Below, in pieces: positions 56,642 through 64,000 of a stretch of DNA of 64,000 nucleotides (positions are counted from its first letter, which is position 1; every line of letters begins with the position of its first letter). The stretch is taken from NCBI GenBank assembly GCA_036251935.1, contig CP133967.1, forward strand, positions 2,489,488-2,553,487, given 5' to 3'. Under the pieces are notes generated by a model. The model did not search any database. It was given only the letters and a program-made list of their open reading frames with translations, and was not told where the DNA came from. This DNA comes from Orbaceae bacterium lpD04 (lineage in GTDB: Bacteria > Pseudomonadota > Gammaproteobacteria > Enterobacterales > Orbaceae). The position numbers were made by a program, and so were the translations under genes.

Positions 56642-58501
56642 TTAAATATCCTTTAAAATAGAGATAATATTTCTATGTAACAGTTCATTTAACTTATCCA
56701 TGTTAGCTATATTTTCTCTATCAATCAAATTGTTACTTAAAAATGATGCTAACTCGTTTTGATATAATTGCTTCTTATTTATGGTAATAGGAAGTATCAA
56801 TAATGAATTTAATTGGGTTATTTGTAGTACAAAGTAACGAATCGTTTTAAGATCATGCTTTGATAATTTCGTTGATTTTGTTTCAAAAATAACAAGTTTA
56901 AGATTGTAGTCAATCTGATTGGCTTCATTAATTAATTGTGAAAAATTAGATAACTCAAGTTGGCCTTGTTTTTCATTTTCAATAGAATCTAAAGATAGAT
57001 TTAATATTTTAGATATTTTTTGATAGATCGTATCAGAAATGGAAACAGGCCATAACACTGTAAAAACAACAAAACATACCGCAATGCCAAGTAAAATACC
57101 TAATATACGGTCTTGGGCTGCAACGAGATCTGTACTTGGGGAAAAGCCATTTAACGTCGTTAGTAGAAATGCTAAACCGATTTGTACTCCAGCATAAGAA
57201 AAAAGCTCACTTCCAGCCGTTATCCATGCAGGGAGAAGCATGCCAATAAAAATCAATAAAAATAAGCCATTAATACTATCTAAATGCGGCGTAATATAAA
57301 TAGCAGATAAAACCCCAATTAAAGCACCAACTAAACAACCGAATATCCGTAAAGTTAATTTGTGTATAGTTTCTGCTGTTGTACCTAACGCAACGACATA
57401 ACAAGTTATCATTGCAGTATGGATCCCTTGCCAATCAAATAAAGTATAAATGCCGTAACAAATAAGCGCCGAGATAGTCACTTTAAATGCAAAGTAGTGA
57501 TAAGCTAATGTACTAATAGGTTTATTTTTGATTTTTTTATTATTTTTCACAGGCAATGGCGATTTTTTTTCTATCGTATTTCCTGAAAAATTAGCAAACA
57601 TATTTAATGCATTGCATATTTCTTTGCTTATTAAATTATCATTTAACGGAATAATATTGGTCTTTAAATCTTTATTATCAATCGTATTTAATATGTGCTG
57701 GCAATAATCAGCTAAAGTTTTACGTGACGCCTCTGTGGTATCTTTAGGTAAAATACTAACTAGAGCAAGTAATTTAAGTGTTTGCTTATTTGCATTTTCA
57801 AGCCATTCAATTCGTTTTTTAGTTTGGAGGTGAAAAATTTTAACTAGCTTTAAATGAATATCACATTCACCTTGGCTATCACGGAGTAATGTCTTAAATT
57901 TGAATTTATTATTTACGATAGGTTGTCCAAGTACTCTTTGCGCTGTTTGTAGCCTTGAAGAGAATTTTTCAAGCAGTATGTTTTGGCTTTTCTTGCCTAA
58001 TAGTAAATTAAAAATAATCATTAATAACATTGGCGTAGTTGCCATAAGCAAAGCATAAAGAATCGCTCTAGTAGCTAATTCACCAGTAGGTGCATCACTA
58101 AGCAAGGTTAGTAAAAAGGCGATAACTAAAGCGATTAAATTACCGATTTCTGTAACATTAAATTTTGCGCCCAGATATACAAAAAAATAAGAACAAAAAA
58201 AGATCATTGATATTCTTAAAAATACACTATTAATAGTTAAATTCGTTAATACAAAAATAAGGGCAACCGCTAATGAAAGTAAAATAGAAACCGCTATCGC
58301 GATAACAATATTTTCATTCGCATCATCTTTCATTAAATAAATAATCAAATAACAGCTGATCGCCGATTCAGGAATTTCATAAACCATAGCAACTACTGCC
58401 ATCAAAGCGGATAACAAAGCAATACGCCAAGTTAGTGCAGCTCTTCCTGGAAATGGCAGTAAATATCGATAAAATATTCTAACGAGATGGACAGGCATCA
58501 T
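56642..58501 (-). CDS. mdtO: FUSC-family inner-membrane efflux protein (MdtO/AaeB-like)
   Basis: FUSC proteins export aromatic acids and related compounds with an HlyD-type adaptor. The protein of about 619 residues has two sets of about six hydrophobic helices (about 20-165 and 340-490) separated and followed by soluble helical regions, the fusaric-acid-resistance layout. The start at 58501 (MMPVHLVRIFYRYLLPFPGR) overlaps the end of mdtN by about 23 bp; the open frame to 58531 is less likely. In E. coli the MdtNOP set is linked to resistance to sulfa drugs and puromycin-like compounds; substrate here is unknown. Confidence 0.82.
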   Translation of the reverse strand: MMPVHLVRIFYRYLLPFPGRAALTWRIALLSALMAVVAMVYEIPESAISCYLIIYLMKDDANENIVIAIAVSILLSLAVALIFVLTNLTINSVFLRISMIFFCSYFFVYLGAKFNVTEIGNLIALVIAFLLTLLSDAPTGELATRAILYALLMATTPMLLMIIFNLLLGKKSQNILLEKFSSRLQTAQRVLGQPIVNNKFKFKTLLRDSQGECDIHLKLVKIFHLQTKKRIEWLENANKQTLKLLALVSILPKDTTEASRKTLADYCQHILNTIDNKDLKTNIIPLNDNLISKEICNALNMFANFSGNTIEKKSPLPVKNNKKIKNKPISTLAYHYFAFKVTISALICYGIYTLFDWQGIHTAMITCYVVALGTTAETIHKLTLRIFGCLVGALIGVLSAIYITPHLDSINGLFLLIFIGMLLPAWITAGSELFSYAGVQIGLAFLLTTLNGFSPSTDLVAAQDRILGILLGIAVCFVVFTVLWPVSISDTIYQKISKILNLSLDSIENEKQGQLELSNFSQLINEANQIDYNLKLVIFETKSTKLSKHDLKTIRYFVLQITQLNSLLILPITINKKQLYQNELASFLSNNLIDRENIANMDKLNELLHRNIISILKDI

Positions 58502-59534
58502 TTTGAATGATCGTAATAGCAGAAGCACCAACGCGCATCAGTTCTTCTGGCGGATTGACTAAACTTATCCTAACAGGAAAACGTTGCTCCACATGTACCC
58601 AGTTTAACGATTTAGGTAGGTAAGGTAATTGACTTGGAATAGAAACTAGCTCAGTTGAGATAACACCCCTACCAATACTATTTACATGCCCTTCAATTAA
58701 TTTATTTTTATCAGCCATGACATAAACTTTAACACAGCTATTTAATTTTATATTTTTCAATTCTGTTTCTCTAAAATAAGCAGAAACGAACCAATTTTCT
58801 GAATTAACTAAGGTGAAAAGGGATTGCCCTGATATAACAAATTTTCCAACAGAAGTATTTAATCCTGTCACAAAGCCATCATTAGGTGCTTTGATATCGG
58901 TATTGTCTAGCTCCCACTGAGCAAAGGCAACATCATTACGTTTTAGTTCGACAAAGGCGCTCTCAGCATCAGCATCATTAATCAATGCTTTTGCAGCACT
59001 GGCTTGATTAATCGCCTGTTGATAACTAATTTGAGCATCATGCTTAGCTGTTTTAGCATCATCAATTTGTTGTTTCGTCACATACCCTTGGGATAGTAAA
59101 GGCATTAAGCGGTCTAATGTTTGAGTCGCTAAATCAAGGTTAGTCTTAGCACGTAGAATCTGCTTATCGGTAATATCTGAATTTAATTGCTCAGCAGTAA
59201 TATTTTTTAGTTTGGTATTTAATGCAGATTCAGCCATAACCAAAGCGGCTTTAGTTTGCGATAGCCTTATTAAATAAGGTGTTTTTTCAACAGTAAAAAG
59301 AAGATCGCCTTTTTTTACTTTACTATTATCTGTCACATAAATATGGCTTATGCGCCCAGGTACTGATGATGAAATATTAACTAAATCAGCATTAACAATC
59401 GCATCTTCAGATAGTGGATTGGATATCGATGAATGCAGCCAATAATGGGCACATACAATAGCAATTACTAGCGTAATACCTGTAATTATGATTGGCAGTC
59501 TCTTTTTACTCATTATCTGTTTAAAATTTTTCAT
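58479..59534 (-). CDS. mdtN: HlyD/EmrA-family periplasmic adaptor MdtN
   Basis: The adaptor joins the FUSC pump to the outer-membrane channel. The 351-residue protein has one N-terminal membrane helix (about 14-32), a barrel-sandwich half-motif (SSVPGRISHIYVTDNSKVKKGD), a long coiled-coil hairpin (about 85-195) and a second half (APNDGFVTGLNTSVGKFV). The C-terminal LNWVHVEQRFPVRI is very like E. coli MdtN. It is second in the operon and overlaps the next gene, which suggests coupled translation. Confidence 0.86.
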   Translation of the reverse strand: MKNFKQIMSKKRLPIIITGITLVIAIVCAHYWLHSSISNPLSEDAIVNADLVNISSSVPGRISHIYVTDNSKVKKGDLLFTVEKTPYLIRLSQTKAALVMAESALNTKLKNITAEQLNSDITDKQILRAKTNLDLATQTLDRLMPLLSQGYVTKQQIDDAKTAKHDAQISYQQAINQASAAKALINDADAESAFVELKRNDVAFAQWELDNTDIKAPNDGFVTGLNTSVGKFVISGQSLFTLVNSENWFVSAYFRETELKNIKLNSCVKVYVMADKNKLIEGHVNSIGRGVISTELVSIPSQLPYLPKSLNWVHVEQRFPVRISLVNPPEELMRVGASAITIIQNDACPSR

Positions 59535-59549
59535 CTATTAATAACTTTG

Positions 59550-59816
59550 TTAAAAAAATAAAAATGAGCTTAAAAAAGCAAGAATAAGCATTAATGAAAT
59601 ATAGAATAAGAGCTTATATTCAATTAGATTGTCAAATCCAATTTTTATCAATAAAACACGTAGTAACATTGTAATAATAACACTAAAAATAAAGTAAAAA
59701 ATCCAAGAAGGGAAATAAGATCCAAACATAACGACGACTGGCGCACCGTTTTGCCCACAAGATGTTAGAAAAAGGGTTATTAATACAATAAATACATATT
59801 TTTTCATATAAAACAT
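59550..59816 (-). CDS. ytcA: YtcA-family small lipoprotein/membrane protein
   Basis: The 88-residue protein has a lipobox-like LTSC after a basic start, then GAPVVVMFGSYFPSWIFYF and two membrane helices (about 38-56 and 66-86). E. coli YtcA shows the same plan (cysteine, IPVIGAYYPSWFF, two helices) and sits directly before mdtN, as here. Its role is unknown; a part in the MdtNOP pump is inferred from gene order. Start may be ATG 59816 or 59807. It is 15 bp ahead of mdtN. Confidence 0.7.
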   Translation of the reverse strand: MFYMKKYVFIVLITLFLTSCGQNGAPVVVMFGSYFPSWIFYFIFSVIITMLLRVLLIKIGFDNLIEYKLLFYISLMLILAFLSSFLFF

Positions 59817-59853
59817 ATCAACTTTTATTGCAAATCATTAATATATAGTGACA

Positions 59854-59870
59854 TACAATACAAGATTGTA
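59854..59870. promoter_or_regulatory. Candidate operator before the efflux operon
   Basis: TACAAT and ATTGTA, perfect 6-bp arms with a 5-bp centre, 38 bp upstream of the ytcA start, where a MarR- or TetR-like repressor could block the promoter. No such regulator gene is in the window. Confidence 0.35.
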
Positions 59871-60204
59871 CATTTTGCACCACGAATGAAGAAACTATCT
59901 CTAAATACTTTTATTCATTCAGTTAAAATAACCGTTCTTTATATGCACAATTATTGTATATTAAAATAATGTAAAATCAATTGCCTTTTGAAATTTCAAC
60001 CTATTTTAGTACTATTTTCATTCATTTGTTATTATAATAACACCACCACCTTTCAATCTAAAAAGAGAGACAAAACCAAGCCGTAAATTGTTTTAGCAGC
60101 TTAATACATTTAATTAATTGCTTTTGTTTTTTTTAGCACTTTTAGCGTAACTTTTAATCGTATTTTGCATTTATTATATGGCCCATTATTTGTATTTTAT
60201 AAGC

Positions 60205-60222
60205 ATTGATAATTGTATCAAT
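60205..60222. promoter_or_regulatory. Candidate operator before the hydrolase gene
   Basis: ATTGATA and TATCAAT, perfect 7-bp arms with a 4-bp centre, about 93 bp before the start codon. It resembles an FNR site (TTGAT-N4-ATCAA), but the inner spacing is 6 rather than 4. Confidence 0.38.
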
Positions 60223-60314
60223 CGCTAATCGACCTCAGTTATGGATATTTGAATTAATAAGTTAATTTAATAAACGTATCAAAAGATAACGTAAAATATA
60301 CTGGAGATTCTCGA

Positions 60315-61403
60315 ATGAAATTAAAAACTTTACTGCGCATAATACCCCTTTCTTTATTATCTATATCATTAGCAGGGCAGGCCTGTACCAGCCTTGCAAT
60401 TACTGATACTAAAGGTAATGTCTATCAAGGTAGGACACTAGAATTATCCGAAGACTTACCATCATGGCTAACCTACTATCCGGTTGGAACCTCTTTTCAG
60501 AAAAAAGGCCCTGATGGAAAAAATAGTGCAAGCTATAAATCTAAGTATCAAATACTTGCTATCACGACAGATGTCTATTTTGATGGCGATGATCATAACG
60601 TATTCCAAGGTATCAATAGTGCTGGATTATCATTTAGTGCCAATATGATATCAAGTGCAAAATTAACTGCGCTTACCCCGTCAGAATATAAGGAATCTAT
60701 CCCAGTTACATCAATTGGTGAGTGGGCTTTATCAAGTTTTTCATCGGTTGAGGAAGTTACAAAAGCAGTCAATAATGGCCATTTTTGGGCCCCTATTTTA
60801 GAAAATTTAGGTGGAGTAACTTCGCCATTCCATTATGCTTTTTATGATAATAAGGGCGGTAGCATTGTTGTTGAAGCGCTTAATGGTAAGCTGCATGTAT
60901 ATAATAATCCAACCAAGGTAATGACTAATGGGCCAAGTTTTCCATGGCACTTAGAAAACCTAAATAATTATACCCAACTTAATAACCTTGATAGATCGTC
61001 TGCAAAACTCGGTAATATTGATGTTGTGCAACCAGATAGCGGAATTGCGATATCAGATCTGCCATCTTCAGATACATCTGTCGGTCGTTTTATTCGAGCG
61101 GTATATTATACAACTTATGCGCCAAAACCAAACTCTACCAATGATGCTATGAATATTTTAGCCCATGCGATGAATCGCTTTGATCGTCTTAAAAATATTA
61201 CCACAGATAGTCTAAGTGAATCAGGGACACAAGGTGAAGTTTCCTCTGAATATACTGTTTGGACTAGCCTATCAAATCTAAATGATGGCGTTATGCAAAT
61301 TCGAGGATATAATGATATTAATTATCAGACATTCTCATTAGCTCAGTTCACACAAGCAAATAAACCTGTCTTTAAAAAAATAAATGTTGCCGATCCAAAG
61401 TAA
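60315..61403 (+). CDS. Periplasmic choloylglycine hydrolase-family amidase
   Basis: The family are Ntn hydrolases that split linear amides: bile salt hydrolases, penicillin V acylases and some acyl-homoserine-lactone acylases. A signal peptide (MKLKTLLRIIPLSLLSISLAGQA) ends directly before C24, which would become the N-terminal nucleophile after cleavage. R40 (C+16), N101, N205 in NGPSFPWH, and R258 correspond to the family's active-site Arg, Asn, Asn and Arg with a small offset. The length of 362 fits the Gram-negative exported branch. GGAG precedes the ATG. It is divergent from the ytcA-mdtNO operon. Substrate unknown; bile salts are unlikely if the host is an insect. Confidence 0.85.
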   Translation: MKLKTLLRIIPLSLLSISLAGQACTSLAITDTKGNVYQGRTLELSEDLPSWLTYYPVGTSFQKKGPDGKNSASYKSKYQILAITTDVYFDGDDHNVFQGINSAGLSFSANMISSAKLTALTPSEYKESIPVTSIGEWALSSFSSVEEVTKAVNNGHFWAPILENLGGVTSPFHYAFYDNKGGSIVVEALNGKLHVYNNPTKVMTNGPSFPWHLENLNNYTQLNNLDRSSAKLGNIDVVQPDSGIAISDLPSSDTSVGRFIRAVYYTTYAPKPNSTNDAMNILAHAMNRFDRLKNITTDSLSESGTQGEVSSEYTVWTSLSNLNDGVMQIRGYNDINYQTFSLAQFTQANKPVFKKINVADPK

Positions 61404-61450
61404 ATCATCAGTTATATTTAATTAAATATGGCGGTTAGTTAAAATAGTAA

Positions 61451-61485
61451 AAAAGAGGAATTGTTATCGACACAATTCCTCTTTT
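61451..61485. terminator. Bidirectional terminator, hydrolase / autotransporter
   Basis: AAAAGAGGAATTGT and ACAATTCCTCTTTT form a perfect 14-bp stem with a 7-nt loop between two convergent genes; T-rich on both exits. Confidence 0.9.
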
Positions 61486-61514
61486 AGTTAATATTACAAT
61501 AAGTAGAATATTGG

Positions 61515-64000
61515 TTAGAATTGATATTTTAAGCCAATATTAGCACTATAATTTTGTGAATCATGTTGTCCTTGTCGATAATTAATCTCGCCAGAAATAG
61601 TAAAGTTATCTTTTAATTGAGCTTGCATACCTAGCTTACCTTCCACCATTAAACGAGCTTTATCTGAAGATAATGAAGTACCATCAAATTTCACTGATGA
61701 CTGAGTATTATCAACCCATAAGTTCACACCGGCATAAGGCTTTATACTGCCCTGCATTGGATAAAAATAAGAACCAATTCGATAAATAAAGTGACCATCG
61801 AGCGATTGACCAATATTCGTGCCCGCATGATCTCTGTGGTTACTAATATTATAATGTAAGTAACTAATTTGTGCTTGAGGCTCAATAACCCAATTATCAT
61901 TGATCGGTATTGGATAACCACCTTGCACTGTGTAGCTAAATAAATTAGAACGATACTTATCGGTATCATTACCATGCGAAGTCACTTTATTACGATAGCT
62001 ACCATAAGAGAAATAGTAATCAATAAATGGACTCAAAGGATCATCCCCATCAAAAAACCATGAAGCATAAATACCAAATGTATTTCCATTAACACTACCA
62101 CTACTATCAGAGCTTGTATTACGGTTTTCGGAAGATGATTTAGCATAAGTCGTCCCGGTCATAGCACCGAGCACTAGAGCGCTTTCATTGTTATAAAAAG
62201 TATGATCAATACCAATTACAGAGGAGAATTCGTTGTAATGGTATCGAATTTGCCCACCACCAGCCTCACCCCTAGAACGACCAGCAGTATTAATCATCCA
62301 AACAGAATTTAAATGTTCGCCATCATTTTTAGCAATTCGATCCATCGACCTTAGCCCACCAGCCCCCCCAGCCAAAGCTCCCGATGGTTTAGAACCAAAA
62401 CTTGGTAGTAATGACTTGCTAACCGCATCCATATTAGCAATATAGTCACCAAAATCTGGACGAATATCATTATTCGAAGTTAAATACCAATTTTGATCAG
62501 AATTATTACGATTTAATACATACTCGTAGGCACCTTTGGTAACCACATTATCAAGTTTAAACGCGCCAATATCCGATGAACCATTATCAATTAATTTAAT
62601 GCCGTCAACTGTTGTTTGAGCGCCACTAATAGAACCAATATCATTAATATGAATCGAAGTATTGCCGCCGGCATGTCCACTAATAATAAGGTGATCTAAT
62701 TGACTATTGTTATTATCACCAAGATCAGTATTGATATTAATTACAGCATTATTATATCCTGTATAATTACCATTAATTGTCAAAGTGTTACCGATAATAT
62801 TACCACTGCTAATGTTCACCGTATTATAGTTATCAACATCATTATTAATAACGAAGCTTACAGGTGTAGTTGTAAGTCTAGTCACCGTTGAATCGGCTAT
62901 AACATTAATATTGCCATAGTTAATCACTTTACCACTAATGATCCCCGATCCGCTTAACGTCGCTCCCTGAGCTATCGTGACATTAGCCGCATTCGAACCA
63001 CCTAATGTAGTACCTTGATTAATCCATAAGCCGCCTTGATTGACATCCGTCTTACCCGTATAGGCTTCAGTCTGATCTATTGTTAAAACACCCGTTCCAT
63101 TTTTAATAAAATCACCACTACCAGTGATACTATTTAACATCTTTTGAGATTGAGCTAAATTAAATAACAGACTTCCATCATTATCAATTAGTGCACTACC
63201 TAGTTGATTAACATCATTTATGGTTAAGCTTGCAATGTTTGACACATTAATATTACCAGTAAAACTCGTGTTATTAGCACTTAAGCTAGTATTAGCATTT
63301 ATATTGACAGATCCTGTTCCTGTTAAAACATTGGCTAATGAATTACTATTATTGATATTTAAATTTCCGCTAATATCAATGGCACCAAATCCTAATGTAC
63401 CTGCATCACTTAAACTAATCGATGAACCAGAATTTATTGATGTTGATGCCGTTAAATTATTATTAGCATTGCTAACTGTCAAGTGACCACCATTAACAAT
63501 TATGCGACCACTGCCACTTAATGAACCTGATGAACTACCACCATTAGTGATAGTTAATTCCCCTCCCGACAACGCAAGACTGCCACTATTAACTAGCTGA
63601 CCGACGCTTTGCTCATGACCACTTAAATCGGCGCTTGCAGTGCTATTAATATTAAGTGTGGCAGTTTGACCAAATGCATTATCTGAGCCAGCAATTACCT
63701 TTCCACTACTAACTGTCGTTGCCCCGGTATAACTATTAAAACTATTTTCTAACGTCATCCCCGCTGCATCACTATTAAGCATTAAACTTCCTGTACCGCT
63801 CACCTTTGCCGTTAAGGTTTTATTGGTCGCATTCGTAGTATCTAACGTTAATGTTTGTCCTGATTGTAAAGCTAATCCCGTTAATTGATAGCTGACACCA
63901 AGACCATTGTTTTTCACTAAACTATAATCATACGTCGCCTCGGCTACCGTATTCCCATTTTCAATGATACTGTGTAATGTTAAATCACTTAGCACATTGC
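61515..64000 (-). CDS. Autotransporter adhesin (type Va), 5' end outside window
   Basis: The frame is open to the right edge, so the N-terminus and signal peptide are missing. The visible part (about 828 codons) has a passenger of short Ser-, Asn-, Gly- and Thr-rich beta-helix repeats (patterns such as GSGSLMLNS, YTGATTVSSGKV, NINSTASADLSG), a pertactin-like module, and a C-terminal 12-strand barrel of about 270 residues from SVWMINTAGRSRGEAGG to the final aromatic LKYQF. Such proteins act in adhesion, aggregation or as surface enzymes; this passenger shows no protease motif in the visible part. Repeat-rich passenger DNA is prone to recombination. It ends at a terminator shared with the hydrolase gene. 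Confidence 0.88.
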   Translation of the reverse strand, partial: NVLSDLTLHSIIENGNTVAEATYDYSLVKNNGLGVSYQLTGLALQSGQTLTLDTTNATNKTLTAKVSGTGSLMLNSDAAGMTLENSFNSYTGATTVSSGKVIAGSDNAFGQTATLNINSTASADLSGHEQSVGQLVNSGSLALSGGELTITNGGSSSGSLSGSGRIIVNGGHLTVSNANNNLTASTSINSGSSISLSDAGTLGFGAIDISGNLNINNSNSLANVLTGTGSVNINANTSLSANNTSFTGNINVSNIASLTINDVNQLGSALIDNDGSLLFNLAQSQKMLNSITGSGDFIKNGTGVLTIDQTEAYTGKTDVNQGGLWINQGTTLGGSNAANVTIAQGATLSGSGIISGKVINYGNINVIADSTVTRLTTTPVSFVINNDVDNYNTVNISSGNIIGNTLTINGNYTGYNNAVININTDLGDNNNSQLDHLIISGHAGGNTSIHINDIGSISGAQTTVDGIKLIDNGSSDIGAFKLDNVVTKGAYEYVLNRNNSDQNWYLTSNNDIRPDFGDYIANMDAVSKSLLPSFGSKPSGALAGGAGGLRSMDRIAKNDGEHLNSVWMINTAGRSRGEAGGGQIRYHYNEFSSVIGIDHTFYNNESALVLGAMTGTTYAKSSSENRNTSSDSSGSVNGNTFGIYASWFFDGDDPLSPFIDYYFSYGSYRNKVTSHGNDTDKYRSNLFSYTVQGGYPIPINDNWVIEPQAQISYLHYNISNHRDHAGTNIGQSLDGHFIYRIGSYFYPMQGSIKPYAGVNLWVDNTQSSVKFDGTSLSSDKARLMVEGKLGMQAQLKDNFTISGEINYRQGQHDSQNYSANIGLKYQF

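Larger units (their letters stand above)
59817..60314. other. Divergent control region, efflux operon / hydrolase
   Basis: 498 bp without a gene. Two inverted repeats stand out: TACAAT-N5-ATTGTA at 59854-59870 before ytcA and ATTGATA-N4-TATCAAT at 60205-60222 before the hydrolase. A longer-spaced GAATGAA/TTCATTC pair lies at about 59884-59920. A T-rich run is near 60122-60134. Confidence 0.5.

Noticed and set aside
60205-60222. FNR-binding site
   Set aside because: Arms fit TTGAT/ATCAA, but the spacer between them is 6 bp, not 4; kept only as an unknown operator.
61515-64000. Tandem repeats or CRISPR array in the autotransporter region
   Set aside because: The repeated feel comes from Ser/Asn/Gly codons of the beta-helix passenger; no constant repeat-spacer pattern is present.

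Overview
The window is an AT-rich gammaproteobacterial chromosome segment. Its proteins are close to Escherichia coli and Haemophilus counterparts (AroB, RadA, CycA, GreA, HflX and YicH look almost collinear with E. coli), yet base composition is low in GC and several E. coli operon partners are missing. The mix of E. coli-like gene blocks, a Pasteurellaceae-like glutamine-dependent NAD synthetase, a TfoX/Sxy competence regulator and host-interaction genes suggests the Orbaceae (Gilliamella, Orbus, Frischella and relatives, insect-gut bacteria). That placement is inference from protein similarity; no database search was run.

Layout. 1-5 kb: start of a membrane transporter, acuI, ynfA, mltF, and tadA-dapB. 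5-6.5 kb: an unrecognised secreted protein with a lectin-like tail. 6.8-9.9 kb: fklB, the ribosomal operon rpsF-priB-rpsR-rplI and sxy. 10.2-26.8 kb: housekeeping genes nadE-glnB, aroB, apbC/metG (divergent), poxB, mltA, cycA, serB-radA, ygfB-pepP and tonB with a Fur-type operator. 27-34.3 kb: ispB, then a complete rRNA operon read right to left (16S, tRNA-Ile, tRNA-Ala, 23S, 5S, second 5S), with P1 and P2 promoters. 34.3-43.9 kb: the conserved block tsaE-amiB-mutL-miaA-hfq-hflX-hflK-hflC-purA, all on the minus strand. 44-51.7 kb: a lone tusB, dxr, then rlmE-ftsH-folP-glmM, yhbY and greA. 52-55.1 kb: yicH, hslR, hslO. 55.1-64 kb: an accessory region with a four-gene efflux operon (ytcA-mdtN-mdtO-outer membrane lipoprotein), a divergent periplasmic choloylglycine-hydrolase-family enzyme, and an autotransporter cut by the window edge.

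How the genes work together. Translation and RNA metabolism dominate (rRNA operon, ribosomal proteins, MetG, TadA, MiaA, TusB, RlmE, TsaE, Hfq, GreA). Envelope genes cover peptidoglycan (MltF, MltA, AmiB, DapB, GlmM), isoprenoid and quinone supply (Dxr, IspB), membrane quality control (FtsH with HflKC) and surface or efflux functions. PoxB fits aerobic acetate production.

The most notable non-coding signals are a possible GraL-like attenuator ahead of greA, a pseudoknotted S6:S18 leader ahead of rpsF, a 42-bp intergenic repeat present three times, a duplicated 5S-terminator unit, and several perfect inverted repeats in promoter regions. No CRISPR array, insertion sequence or prophage was seen.
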